Assembly: GCF_017354985.1 (NCBI RefSeq)
Contig: NZ_CP071501.1
Coordinates: forward strand, 2,375,501 to 2,439,500
Direction of reading: 5' to 3'
Source: Shewanella cyperi
GTDB taxonomy: Bacteria > Pseudomonadota > Gammaproteobacteria > Enterobacterales > Shewanellaceae
DNA length: 64,000 nt
The notes below the pieces were generated by a model. The model was not told where the DNA came from. It saw only the letters and a program-made list of their open reading frames with translations, and did no database searches. Below, piece by piece: positions 24,766 to 33,740 of the stretch. Within the stretch, counting starts at the first letter, position 1. Each line of letters starts with the position of its first letter. Both the position numbers and the translations under genes were made by a program.

Positions 24766-26931
24766 ATGAAGGGAATGACCCTCACCCCCCTGTTTGCCGC
24801 CATGGCACTGACTCTGGGCCTTGGCGCCTGCAGCGCAACGGATACCGCGCAATCACAGGCCACCAGCCAGGTTCAGGCCACCAGCGATGCCCTTGCGGGC
24901 AATCCCTTTATGGCTCCCTATAACACCTTTATGGAAATCCCGGCATTCGACCGTATCAAGGCCGAACATTTCCTGCCCGCCTTCAAGGAAGGCATAAAGC
25001 GCCAGAAGGCCGAAATCCAGGCCATCATAGACAATCCGCAAGCGCCAACCTTCGCCAATACCATAGAAGCCATGGAATTTTCCGGCGATCTGCTGACCCG
25101 GGTATCCAATGTATTCTTTAACCTGACCGGTGCCGATACCACGCCCGAGCTGCAGGCCATCTCCAAGGAAGTATCCCCCCTGCTGTCATCGGCAGAGGAT
25201 GACATACTGCTGAACGACCAGCTGTTCCAAAAGGTCAAGGCCGTCTATGGGCAAAAGGACAAGCTGGGACTGAACCTGGCCCAGGCCAAGCTTTTGGAAG
25301 ACACCTATAAGGGTTTCAGTCGTGGCGGTGCCAATCTGAGCGAAAACGACAAGGCCAAACTGCGGGAACTCAACGGTGAGATTGCCAAGCTGGGACTGGA
25401 ATTCGGCGATCATCTGCTGGCGGAAACCAACGCCTTTGAGCTGGTGGTAGACAATGAAGCCGATCTGAGCGGTTTGCCCAAGGACGTTATCGACGGTGCC
25501 GCCGAAACCGCTGCCAAACGAGGTCATCCCGGCAAATGGGTCTTTACCACCCAGCGTCCCTCCATCACCCCCTTCCTCACCTATGCCGACAATCGCGAGC
25601 TGAGGGAAAAGCTGTTCAAGGGCTATATTGAGCGTGGCAACAATAACGATGCCAACGACAATAAAAAAATCCTGGCCAAGATGGCCTCCCTGCGTGCCGA
25701 GCGCGCCCAGCTGCTGGGCTATGCCAGCCATGCCCACTATGTGTTGGAAGAGCGCACCGCCAAGACCCCGGAAAATGTCTATGGTCTGCTGAACAAGGTG
25801 TGGCCTGCCGCCATCAAGCAGGCCAAGGCCGAAGTGGCCGAGATGCAGCAGCTTATCGACGCCGAGGGCGGCAACTTCAAGCTGCAGGCCTGGGATTGGT
25901 GGTACTATGCCGACAAGATCCGTACCGCCAAGTACAGCTTTAACGAGCAGGACACCCGCCCCTATTTCTCGCTGGAAAACACCCTCAAGGGCGTGTTCTA
26001 CACCGCCAATCGCCTGTACGGCATTACTGTCAAGGAACGCACAGATCTGCCCAAGTATCATCCGGACGTGCGCACCTTTGAGGTCTATGACAAAGATGGC
26101 CAGCTGATGGCGGTCTTCATGGGCGATTACTGGGTACGCGACTCCAAGCGCGGCGGTGCCTGGATGAACTCCTACCGCAAGCAATACCAGATGAATGGCG
26201 AAGACTCCAAGCCCATCATAGTCAACGTGCTCAACTTCCCGCGCCCGGCCGGTAACGAACCTACCCTGCTGACCTTTGACGAAGCCAGCACCCTGTTCCA
26301 CGAGTTCGGCCATGCCCTGCACGGCATGCTGTCCAAGGTGGAATACCGCTCTCAGGGTGGTACCGCCGTGCCCCGCGACTATGTGGAATTCCCATCCCAG
26401 GTTAACGAGAACTGGATGACCCAACCCGAGGTGCTGGCGCAATTTGCCCGCCACTACAAGACAGGTGAAGTGATCCCTCAAGCCTTGGTTGAAAAAATCC
26501 AGGCCGCCAGCAAATTCAACCAGGGCTTTGCCACTGTGGAATACATGGCCGCCACCCTGCTGGATCTGGACTGGCACAGCCTGACCGACACCAAAGAGCG
26601 CGATGCCGCCAAGTTTGAAGCGGACTCCCTGGCGCGCATGGGCCTTATTCCCGAGATAGCGCCCCGCTACCGCTCCACCTATTTCAGCCACATCTTCTCC
26701 GGTGGCTATTCGGCCGGCTACTACAGCTATATCTGGTCCGATATTCTCGGTGCCGATGCCTTTGAGGCCTTCCGCGAGAACGGCATATTTGATCCCGCCA
26801 CCGCCAAGGCTTTCCGGGACAATGTGCTGTCCAAGGGTGGCAGTGACGATCCGATGAAACTGTATCAGCAGTTCCGCGGCAAAGAGGCAGGCATTGAGCC
26901 GCTGCTGCGCAGCCGCGGCCTGATGGATTGA
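24766..26931 (+). CDS. M3-family metallopeptidase lipoprotein (peptidyl-dipeptidase Dcp-like), first of pair
   Basis: 721 residues from ATG 24766, chosen because GGGAG stands before it and it gives a lipoprotein signal (ALTLGLGAC). The zinc site is complete: HEFGHALHG at about residues 512-520 with the third ligand Glu in DYVEFPSQVNENW. The Dcp-like C-terminal YFSHIFSGGYSAGYYSYIWSDILGADAF is also present. These enzymes remove dipeptides or cut short peptides. E. coli Dcp is not lipidated, so this pair is an envelope-anchored version. The next gene is a paralogue. Confidence 0.92.
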   Translation: MKGMTLTPLFAAMALTLGLGACSATDTAQSQATSQVQATSDALAGNPFMAPYNTFMEIPAFDRIKAEHFLPAFKEGIKRQKAEIQAIIDNPQAPTFANTIEAMEFSGDLLTRVSNVFFNLTGADTTPELQAISKEVSPLLSSAEDDILLNDQLFQKVKAVYGQKDKLGLNLAQAKLLEDTYKGFSRGGANLSENDKAKLRELNGEIAKLGLEFGDHLLAETNAFELVVDNEADLSGLPKDVIDGAAETAAKRGHPGKWVFTTQRPSITPFLTYADNRELREKLFKGYIERGNNNDANDNKKILAKMASLRAERAQLLGYASHAHYVLEERTAKTPENVYGLLNKVWPAAIKQAKAEVAEMQQLIDAEGGNFKLQAWDWWYYADKIRTAKYSFNEQDTRPYFSLENTLKGVFYTANRLYGITVKERTDLPKYHPDVRTFEVYDKDGQLMAVFMGDYWVRDSKRGGAWMNSYRKQYQMNGEDSKPIIVNVLNFPRPAGNEPTLLTFDEASTLFHEFGHALHGMLSKVEYRSQGGTAVPRDYVEFPSQVNENWMTQPEVLAQFARHYKTGEVIPQALVEKIQAASKFNQGFATVEYMAATLLDLDWHSLTDTKERDAAKFEADSLARMGLIPEIAPRYRSTYFSHIFSGGYSAGYYSYIWSDILGADAFEAFRENGIFDPATAKAFRDNVLSKGGSDDPMKLYQQFRGKEAGIEPLLRSRGLMD

Positions 26932-26948
26932 CATCAGCGTTTAACGCC

Positions 26949-26978
26949 AAAAATGCCCCGGTTTACGGGGCATTTTTA
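26949..26978 (+). terminator. Terminator between the two M3 genes
   Basis: AAAATGCCCCG-GTTTA-CGGGGCATTTTT; T-run on the right. It implies the two M3 genes have separate transcripts. Confidence 0.9.
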
Positions 26979-27153
26979 TTGAATGGCGCCAATACAGTAA
27001 ATTTTTACAATAAATTCCCCTCCCCGGCGGCATAAACCTTGTTAGCCGGTGCCTGGCCTTGCTAAGGTAAGCGCCGGGAATTAACAGCGGCTGCCAACAT
27101 CCCGTGGATGTAAACCTATAACTTCGACGGCAGCCGGAATAAATGGAGTCAAG

Positions 27154-29304
27154 ATGCGTAAATCACTTTTAGCCACCGCCATTGGTGCCACCCTGGTTCT
27201 GAGTGCCTGTCAGGATCAAGCCAAAGAAACCCCAGCCCCTGCCAAGCAGGAAGCCACCCAAGCCGCCCCCGTTGCCGAGCAAACCGCCGCCAACGTGCTG
27301 CTGAGCCCAAGTCCACTGGACTACCACGCGCCTCAGTTCGACAAGATCAACAACAAAGACTTCCTGCCCGCCTTCGAGACCGGCCTTGAAGAGCACAAGC
27401 AGCAGATAGACAGCATCATCAACAATGCTGATGCCCCAAGCTTTGACAACACCATGGTGGCCATGGAAAAGACAGGTGCCACTCTGACCCGCACCCTGAA
27501 AGCCTTCTTCAGCATGTCAGCCCTGATGTCCAACGATGAAATCCAGGACATTGAAGGCAAGATTGTCCCCAAGCTCACCGAGCACACAGACAACATCTAC
27601 CTCAATGACAAGCTGTTTGCCCGTGTCGCCGCCGTCTATGCCCAGAAAGATGCCTTGAACGCCGAAGATCAGCGTCTGGTTGACCATTATTACAACCAGT
27701 TTGTCCGCGCCGGTGCCAAACTGAGCGACGCCGACAAGAACAAGATGCGTGAACTGAATGGCGAGCTGGCCAAACTGGCCACCGAATTCGGTCAGAACAT
27801 TCTCAAGTCCTTCAAGGATGACGTGTTGCTGGTGACCGACCGCGCCCAACTGGCCGGTCTGAGCGATGGCCAAATCGACGGTCTGGCCGCTGCCGCCAAG
27901 GCCGCCGGCAAGGAAGGCTATTTGATAAGCCTGGTGAACACCACCCGCCAGCCTCTGCTGACCAGCCTGGAAAACCGCGAGCTGCGCCAGAAACTGTGGG
28001 AAACCTCAGCCAACCGCGCCATGGACACCAATGGTCCCCTGGCAATCCAGCTGGCCAAGCTGCGCGCCGAAAAGGCTCAACTGCTGGGCTTTAAGTCCTG
28101 GGCCGATTATGCCCTGGGCGATCAAATGGCCGCCAAGCCTGAAGCCGTGTATGGCATTCTCGACGACCTGGCGCCCAAGGCCGTGGCCCGCGCCCGTGCC
28201 GAAGCCGCCGACATCCAGGCACAAATCAAGGCCACAGGTGGCGACTTTGAGCTGCAACCCTGGGATTGGGCCTTCTATGCCGAACAGGTACGCAAGGCCA
28301 AGTACGATCTGGATGAAAGCGCAATCAAGCCTTACTTCGAATTCAACACAGTACTGAAAGACGGCCTGTTCTTCGCGATGCAGAAGCTGTACGGCATCAC
28401 TATGAAAGAGCGCAAGGATCTGCCGGTTTGGAATGCAGACGTGCTGGCCTTTGAAGTGTTCAACGAAGATGACAGCCCGGTTGGCCTCTTCTATCTCGAC
28501 CCCTATGCCCGCGTGGGTAAGAACGGCGGCGCCTGGATGGATGAACTGGTGACCCAGAGCTTCCTGGAAGGCAACAAGCCCGTGGTCTACAACGCGCTGA
28601 ACATTCCCAAGCCTGCCGAAGGCCAACCTACCCTGATGACCTTCGATGAAGTGACCACCATGTTCCATGAATTCGGTCATGGCATCCACGGTCTGTTCTC
28701 CCAGGTGAAATACCCAAGCCTGGCCGGTACCTCCACCGCCCGTGACTTCGTGGAATTCCCGTCACAGGCCAACGAAGACTGGGCCACCCTGCCGGAAGTG
28801 CTGAGCCACTATGCCAAGCACTATCAGACAGGTGAAACCATTCCGGCCGAGCTGCTGGAGAAAATCCAGGCCGCCAGTACCTTCAACCAGGGTTATGACA
28901 CCACTGAATACCTGGCCGCAGCCCTGTTGGACATGGAATGGCACTCACTGCCCGCCGATGCCAAGGTTGATGACGTCAAGGCCTTCGAGGCCCAGGTACG
29001 CGCCAAGCACGGTCTGGACTTCGCTCCAGTGCTGCCACGTTACCAGTCCACCTACTTCAGCCATGCCTTTGCCGGTGGCTATTCGGCCGGTTACTACGCC
29101 TACCTGTGGACCGAAGTGTTCGCTGCCGATGCCTTCGCCCACTCCATGGCCCAGGGCGGTCTGAAGCGTGAAAACGGTGACATCTACCGCAAGACGGTAC
29201 TGTCCATGGGTAACAGCCAGGATCTGATGCAGGATTACATCAACTTCCGCGGTCAGAAACCCACTGTGGATGCCCTGCTGAAACGCCGCGGTCTGGTGAA
29301 CTAA
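27154..29304 (+). CDS. M3-family metallopeptidase lipoprotein, second of pair
   Basis: 716 residues with lipoprotein signal LVLSAC after MRKSLLATAIGAT and a linker rich in Q, A and P. The zinc motif is HEFGHGIHG (about 505-513) with DFVEFPSQANEDW. It keeps the same domain plan and most motifs of the gene before it, but the two differ along their whole length, so the duplication is old. Both likely act on peptides in the periplasm; different specificities are an inference. Confidence 0.92.
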   Translation: MRKSLLATAIGATLVLSACQDQAKETPAPAKQEATQAAPVAEQTAANVLLSPSPLDYHAPQFDKINNKDFLPAFETGLEEHKQQIDSIINNADAPSFDNTMVAMEKTGATLTRTLKAFFSMSALMSNDEIQDIEGKIVPKLTEHTDNIYLNDKLFARVAAVYAQKDALNAEDQRLVDHYYNQFVRAGAKLSDADKNKMRELNGELAKLATEFGQNILKSFKDDVLLVTDRAQLAGLSDGQIDGLAAAAKAAGKEGYLISLVNTTRQPLLTSLENRELRQKLWETSANRAMDTNGPLAIQLAKLRAEKAQLLGFKSWADYALGDQMAAKPEAVYGILDDLAPKAVARARAEAADIQAQIKATGGDFELQPWDWAFYAEQVRKAKYDLDESAIKPYFEFNTVLKDGLFFAMQKLYGITMKERKDLPVWNADVLAFEVFNEDDSPVGLFYLDPYARVGKNGGAWMDELVTQSFLEGNKPVVYNALNIPKPAEGQPTLMTFDEVTTMFHEFGHGIHGLFSQVKYPSLAGTSTARDFVEFPSQANEDWATLPEVLSHYAKHYQTGETIPAELLEKIQAASTFNQGYDTTEYLAAALLDMEWHSLPADAKVDDVKAFEAQVRAKHGLDFAPVLPRYQSTYFSHAFAGGYSAGYYAYLWTEVFAADAFAHSMAQGGLKRENGDIYRKTVLSMGNSQDLMQDYINFRGQKPTVDALLKRRGLVN

Positions 29305-29321
29305 GAGTTCAAACCACACTG

Positions 29322-29358
29322 AAAAAAATAAAGGAGCCTCAGGGCTCCTTTATTTTTT
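29322..29358. terminator. Bidirectional terminator between M3 and M23 genes
   Basis: AAAATAAAGGAGCC-TCA-GGGCTCCTTTATTTTTT, with A-run and T-run on the two sides; serves both converging genes. Confidence 0.92.
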
Positions 29359-29391
29359 ACTGCGCTTTTTTACTCAGTTGAAAAGGCTGGC

Positions 29392-30315
29392 TTATTTGCC
29401 CTGCTGCCTTGGCTGACCTTGGACCGCGGGCTTTTTCGGCGCATCCAGCACCTGCTCCATGGGTGGCACCAGGGAAGACGCATCGAGGCGCATCTGGTAC
29501 CAGTTGAGGCGCCAGTCCAGGTGCGGGCCGGAGGCGCGGCCGGTGGCGCCCACTTCGGCCACCATGTCACCCTGCTTGACCTTGTCGCCGGGCTTAACGT
29601 ACAGCTTTGACAGGTGCAGGAAGCTGGAGCTGACCCCATAGCCGTGATCTATGATGAGGGTGCCGCCGGAATAGAACATGTCGGGCACCGACAGGCTTAT
29701 CACCCCATCGGCCGGCGCCACCACCACAGTGCCGGTCTTGGCGGCCACATCCACGCCATAGTGCGGATTGCCGGGCACGCCGTTATAGACCCGCTGACTG
29801 CCGTAGACACCGGAAATGCGCCCGGTCAAGGGCCAGATAAACTCACTGCCAAAGGCTGTCAAATCCGAATCCGTGCCGCGGGCGGCCTTGACCATGGCAG
29901 CATCCTTGGCGGCGCGGGCACGGTCGGCTTCGCTCGGCTCCATGATTTTCTTGCTGATGCCGGTCACCTTTTGGATCTGGTAGTCACGCTTGGCGATTTT
30001 AAGTGGCTTAATCTCGGTCAAACCATCTGGGTACACCAGCTCCAGGTGCTGCTCAAGCTCGGCTTCCCGGTCCAGACCAAAGGCAAAACGCCCCTCGGGC
30101 GTGACCCTGAGCGCCTTGCCATTGAGGCTGACCTTGCTGCCTGCGGGCACAGTGCCGCGCACCAAAGCACCCTGCTCCAGCTTGCCTTGCAACTGCAGGT
30201 CCGCAGCCGAAGCATTCGTCTGAGCTATGCCCGAAACGCCAAGGCACAGCATTGCGCCCAGCACTCCTTTGTACAGGGAACGGGATGGGCTTGAGTGTAC
30301 AGCTGGGTATAGCAT
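29392..30315 (-). CDS. M23-family (LytM-type) peptidase, exported
   Basis: 307 residues with N-terminal signal region (GVLGAMLCLGVSGIAQTNASA). The C-terminal LytM domain has the zinc ligands in HYGVDVA and the strand GGTLIIDHGYGVSSSFLHLSKLYV. The usual HxH motif reads HLDWRL, with Asp where the second His is normal. I recall this HLDW form in related proteins, so it may be family-typical, with Asp still able to bind metal. The role is peptidoglycan cleavage or, if inactive, activation of amidases. AAGGAT precedes the ATG. Confidence 0.88.
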   Translation of the reverse strand: MLYPAVHSSPSRSLYKGVLGAMLCLGVSGIAQTNASAADLQLQGKLEQGALVRGTVPAGSKVSLNGKALRVTPEGRFAFGLDREAELEQHLELVYPDGLTEIKPLKIAKRDYQIQKVTGISKKIMEPSEADRARAAKDAAMVKAARGTDSDLTAFGSEFIWPLTGRISGVYGSQRVYNGVPGNPHYGVDVAAKTGTVVVAPADGVISLSVPDMFYSGGTLIIDHGYGVSSSFLHLSKLYVKPGDKVKQGDMVAEVGATGRASGPHLDWRLNWYQMRLDASSLVPPMEQVLDAPKKPAVQGQPRQQGK

Positions 30316-30335
30316 CTTGGATCCTTATTCAGTCC

Positions 30336-31220
30336 TTATTCGGGGAGAGGCCCGGCGGAGGCTATGGCGCCCTTGCCTATGCCCTCATAGGCGATGACGC
30401 GGAAATGGCTGCCGGGAACCTTTTCCGCCAGGCTCTTGGCCATGAATTCCGCCAACAGTTCCACAGTGGTGTCGTGTGGAATGATATCGCAACTGCCCTT
30501 GGGCATGGCCAGTTGGAACTCGCCCTGGGGCGCCTGATAACAAAAACCCCAGTGACTCTCGTCATTGATGCGAGTCTGGGCCGACAGGCTGAGTTCGGAC
30601 ACGGAAACCAGATCTTCCTCCGTGCCCAAATAAATATCGTGCCAACGGCGGGCCCAGTATTCGTCCCACTTGGGGGCGGCCATGCCGTTCTCGAATACCT
30701 GCACCGGGCTGCGATGACCGTGGGCAATGCGCTGGCAGTTGCCGTCGTGCTTCTTCAGGCCATGGCTGTAGTGGTAGTAAGGGGTGTCGAGCTGCTCGTT
30801 GCGCAGCGTCAGTTGGATACCCTCAACGTTCTCCGGCAACGCCTCACGCAGGGCCTTTTGCAGGAAACGGGTCACGGATTCTGTGTCTATCACTTCGCTG
30901 GGAACCAGGGCAAAGGCCTGGCTGGGGCAGGCCAGGTGCATGTCGCCCACCTGACTGTCGAAATCCATCCACACCCTGTCGCCCTGCTGCTGCCAGCGGA
31001 TCTGGTTGCAGGCGGTGGGTACCAGCAGGCGGTGATCGGCCACCGCATCTATGGTCTGCTTGATGGTGCGTTTGACCTTGGCAAAGTCCAGCACCATGTT
31101 CTGCTCATCGAGGCCGCCGTCCAGCAGCACATCCACTATCCAGCTTTCCCCCACCATGCCGCGCTCGGGGCACAAATAAGAAAAATCCAGTACAGTCAAA
31201 TCTTTAACAAAAAGTTGCAT
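30336..31220 (-). CDS. queD: QueD-like 6-carboxytetrahydropterin synthase, two-domain form
   Basis: 294 residues from ATG 31220 (GGGAG in front). Two tandem T-fold (PTPS-like) halves. The second half has the zinc/active-site stretch C162...AHGHR (H167, H169) and a C-terminal HDTTVELLAEFMA with Asp-His. The first half lacks these and looks structural. QueD makes 6-carboxytetrahydropterin from dihydroneopterin triphosphate in queuosine synthesis. Usual QueD is about 120-140 residues; this double form is roughly twice that. It lies 21 bases after the start of the M23 gene on the same strand, so the two may be cotranscribed. Confidence 0.82.
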   Translation of the reverse strand: MQLFVKDLTVLDFSYLCPERGMVGESWIVDVLLDGGLDEQNMVLDFAKVKRTIKQTIDAVADHRLLVPTACNQIRWQQQGDRVWMDFDSQVGDMHLACPSQAFALVPSEVIDTESVTRFLQKALREALPENVEGIQLTLRNEQLDTPYYHYSHGLKKHDGNCQRIAHGHRSPVQVFENGMAAPKWDEYWARRWHDIYLGTEEDLVSVSELSLSAQTRINDESHWGFCYQAPQGEFQLAMPKGSCDIIPHDTTVELLAEFMAKSLAEKVPGSHFRVIAYEGIGKGAIASAGPLPE

Positions 31221-31558
31221 TAAAACTCCCGGGCAGATAAACAGTCTGCCTAAATCCCTGGCGACCCTGGGTCGCCACCTTTCACCCACCCGGCAATGGC
31301 CGGAGATGAAGCGCCGCGGCAAGGGCCACGGCATTCCGGACAATTCTAATCAATTCACCGGCCGTGGGCGAGCAGAGATCCCGCCCTGGGCGCAATTAAT
31401 GGCCCTTTGGCGAAATAACTTGCATCCAGAGCATAGCCAACGCTGTCGCTGAAGGTTAATAAAGCAGGCATTCAACACAAAAATCAATCAATTGATGGTT
31501 TAAATCTGCCGAAAAAACAGGCTAGGCTGGACCACCATTCTCTGGACAGGAGTCCTTG
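31221..31558. other. Divergent intergenic region, queD-like / DUF4336 gene
   Basis: No gene supported. A hairpin GGCGACC-CTG-GGTCGCC lies at 31258-31274 in the queD leader. I searched by eye for a preQ1-type riboswitch and found none. Confidence 0.5.
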
Positions 31559-32284
31559 ATGAAACCCTTCGGCGAAAACATCTGGTTGTTTGATGGCCCG
31601 AGCGTGCCCTTTTTCGGCCTGCCCTACAGCACCCGCATGACTGTGGTGCGCCTCAATGATGACAAGCTGTGGGTCCACTCCCCCATAGCACTGACACCTG
31701 AGTTGCAACAGCAGGTGTCCGGGCTTGGCGCTGTGACTTATCTCATCGCCCCCAATAAACTGCACTATTTATTCCTTGCCCAGTGGCAGGCAGCATTTCC
31801 CGAGTCACGCCTCTATGTGGCCCCCGGAGTGGAACACAAGCTGGCCAGAGTGGAACACAAGCTGACCAGGCTGCAACCGCCGCCGGTGACAAGCCGGCAG
31901 CTGGCCGAGATGGAAAGTGCCACCAGCCCCTGGAACGGCGACATAGAGCAGCTTATTTTCAGCGGCTCCCCCGTGATGCAGGAAGCGGTGTTTTTCCACC
32001 GTCCTTCGAAGACGCTGATTTTGACCGACCTTATCGAAAACTTCCCGCCCGAGCATTTCAAGTCCTGGCAGAGACCGCTGGCAAGGATCACCGGCATTCT
32101 GGCCCCCAACGGCCGCACCCCGCTGGACTGGCGTTTGAGTTTCAGCGGCGGCAAGTCCGAAGCCCGGGATTGCCTGGGGCAAATGCTCGCCTGGGCGCCT
32201 GAGAAAATCGTGCTGGCACACGGCCTGTGCATTGAGAAGGACGGCAGTCACTTTCTGCGCCGCTCCTTCGACTGGCTGTTATAA
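31559..32284 (+). CDS. DUF4336 protein (metallo-beta-lactamase-like fold)
   Basis: 241 residues from ATG 31559, with AGGAG six bases in front. The features are LWVHSPIALT, YLIAPNKLHYLFLAQW, LILTDLIENF and KIVLAHGLCI, typical of DUF4336, a family with a beta-lactamase-like fold in which the canonical HxHxDH motif is reduced. A direct duplication of 24 bases at about 31829-31876 encodes VEHKLARVEHKLTR, a short insertion. Function unknown. Confidence 0.85.
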   Translation: MKPFGENIWLFDGPSVPFFGLPYSTRMTVVRLNDDKLWVHSPIALTPELQQQVSGLGAVTYLIAPNKLHYLFLAQWQAAFPESRLYVAPGVEHKLARVEHKLTRLQPPPVTSRQLAEMESATSPWNGDIEQLIFSGSPVMQEAVFFHRPSKTLILTDLIENFPPEHFKSWQRPLARITGILAPNGRTPLDWRLSFSGGKSEARDCLGQMLAWAPEKIVLAHGLCIEKDGSHFLRRSFDWLL

Positions 32285-32293
32285 AACCCCCAT

Positions 32294-32329
32294 AAAAAAA
32301 GCGGCCCCTGCCATTAAGCAAGGGGCCGC
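32294..32329 (-). terminator. Terminator of yejK
   Basis: Read on the minus strand, GCGGCCCCTTGC-TTAAT-GGCAGGGGCCGC is followed by a T-run, so it ends yejK; on the plus strand no T-run follows. Confidence 0.85.
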
Positions 32330-32350
32330 CTTATCAGTATGTTTCGGGAC

Positions 32351-33379
32351 TTATTCGCCCTTGAGACGCCTGTCCAGCTGATCCTTGAGGTTCGCCGGCA
32401 CGCCTTTGATCAACAGGGTGTCGGAGATGGGATCGTAGATCACCCGTTCGCCCAGATGACCGCCGTCGAAACTGACGGTGACGCCGCCACCTGTGCCGGA
32501 GAATTTCTTAAGCTGCCTTAAGGTCGACTTGTCCACCGGGAATTCTTCATCGAGGTCGTAGTCGCCGCCCTTGGCAAAGTCGTAGAAGGAGTCCATGCCG
32601 CTGTCGGCCAGCTCATCTGCCAGGTCCTTGATGTCAATGTCGCGACCGGCGTCGAAGCGCTCGGTGCAAAACTCAAACACCTTGTCACGGCAACTTTGGC
32701 GCTCGTCCTTGGTCAGCTCGGAACCGGCAACAAAGTCCTCCACCGCATTCATCAGGCTCTTGTTCTGCGCCTTGGGGTTGACCCCTTCGACACAGCCCAT
32801 GAAATCGAGGAAGAAGTCTGCCACCTTGCGCCCGGCGCGGCCACGGATAAAGGAAATGTATTTGCGGGAGTCCTTGTCGGCCTGCCACTCGGTCAAATCG
32901 ATACGGGCCGCCAGCTGGATGTTGCCCAGATCCAAATGGTTAATCTGGGTCAGCTCCATGTCGTCCAGTACCGTCATGGAGGACTTGGCACTGAGCAGGG
33001 CCACAAACAGATAGTCGCTGGCCATGTGGGTATAGCTGGCCATCAGCAAAAAGCCGCCCTGGCTGAAGTCGTATTTGCCCAGCTCGTCCTGCAGCAACTT
33101 GCTTGCCAGCGCCGAGAATTCCACAAAGCCGAGGCTGCCGCTGCGGTATTCTTCCAGTGCGTTGGCAAAGGCGGGATTGGCCTCGCCGTCATCGCCATGG
33201 GTGCCAAAAAAGCCGAAGCCCTTGCCGGATTTGCTGGTGTAGGATTGGTGCAGCTCTTCCAGCATCAGCGACACAGCCTGACCATTGAGCAAGGGTTGCG
33301 GACGCAGGCGACAGCGCAGCTGGCCCTCGTTATCCTGGGCTATCTCGTGGATGATGGCCTGTTCGATGTTAATAGTCAT
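32351..33379 (-). CDS. yejK: Nucleoid-associated protein YejK
   Basis: 342 residues starting [19 protein letters not shown], the standard length. Family features are seen throughout, including [33 protein letters not shown] and [10 protein letters not shown]. YejK (NdpA) is a cytoplasmic DNA-associated protein reported to interact with topoisomerase IV and gyrase. It is divergent from yejL and yejM, the usual gene order in Shewanella and enterics. Confidence 0.96.
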   Translation of the reverse strand: MTINIEQAIIHEIAQDNEGQLRCRLRPQPLLNGQAVSLMLEELHQSYTSKSGKGFGFFGTHGDDGEANPAFANALEEYRSGSLGFVEFSALASKLLQDELGKYDFSQGGFLLMASYTHMASDYLFVALLSAKSSMTVLDDMELTQINHLDLGNIQLAARIDLTEWQADKDSRKYISFIRGRAGRKVADFFLDFMGCVEGVNPKAQNKSLMNAVEDFVAGSELTKDERQSCRDKVFEFCTERFDAGRDIDIKDLADELADSGMDSFYDFAKGGDYDLDEEFPVDKSTLRQLKKFSGTGGGVTVSFDGGHLGERVIYDPISDTLLIKGVPANLKDQLDRRLKGE

Positions 33380-33456
33380 ATGCCCTGATAGTGATAGCGG
33401 TGGAAATCCGGTATTATATGCCGCTAATCCATTCCTTTGTGAACCAATTTTTACTT

Positions 33457-33672
33457 ATGGCTATCCAATCCAAATACACCAATACCCAAGTTGAATCCCT
33501 GATCGCCGAACTGCTGGCTGTGCTGGACAAGCATCAGGCCCCGACCGATCTGAGCCTGATGGTACTGGGTAACTGCACCAGCCACCTGCTGAACACCCAG
33601 GTGTCTGCCGCATCCCGTGGCGCCGTGGCGGAACAATTTGCCAAGGCCCTGGCCCAGTCGGTCAAGGGTTAA
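33457..33672 (+). CDS. yejL: DUF1414 family protein YejL
   Basis: 71 residues from ATG 33457 ([20 protein letters not shown]), the conserved N-terminus of the family; earlier in-frame starts are not conserved. Small helical cytoplasmic protein of unknown function, consistently next to yejK and yejM. It ends 68 bases before yejM. Confidence 0.95.
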   Translation: MAIQSKYTNTQVESLIAELLAVLDKHQAPTDLSLMVLGNCTSHLLNTQVSAASRGAVAEQFAKALAQSVKG

Positions 33673-33740
33673 TAAAGGCTGGCGGCGACAGGGGAAAAAA
33701 ACTTAATATAGTTCAGTACTTGAGATAACAGCGGATCAAT

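Noticed and set aside
25186..26934. 582-codon minus-strand frame
   Set aside because: Antisense to the M3 peptidase, which has an intact zinc motif and lipoprotein signal; no domain in the shadow.
31221..31558. preQ1 riboswitch before the queD-like gene
   Set aside because: No conserved preQ1 aptamer sequence or pseudoknot seen; only a plain hairpin.
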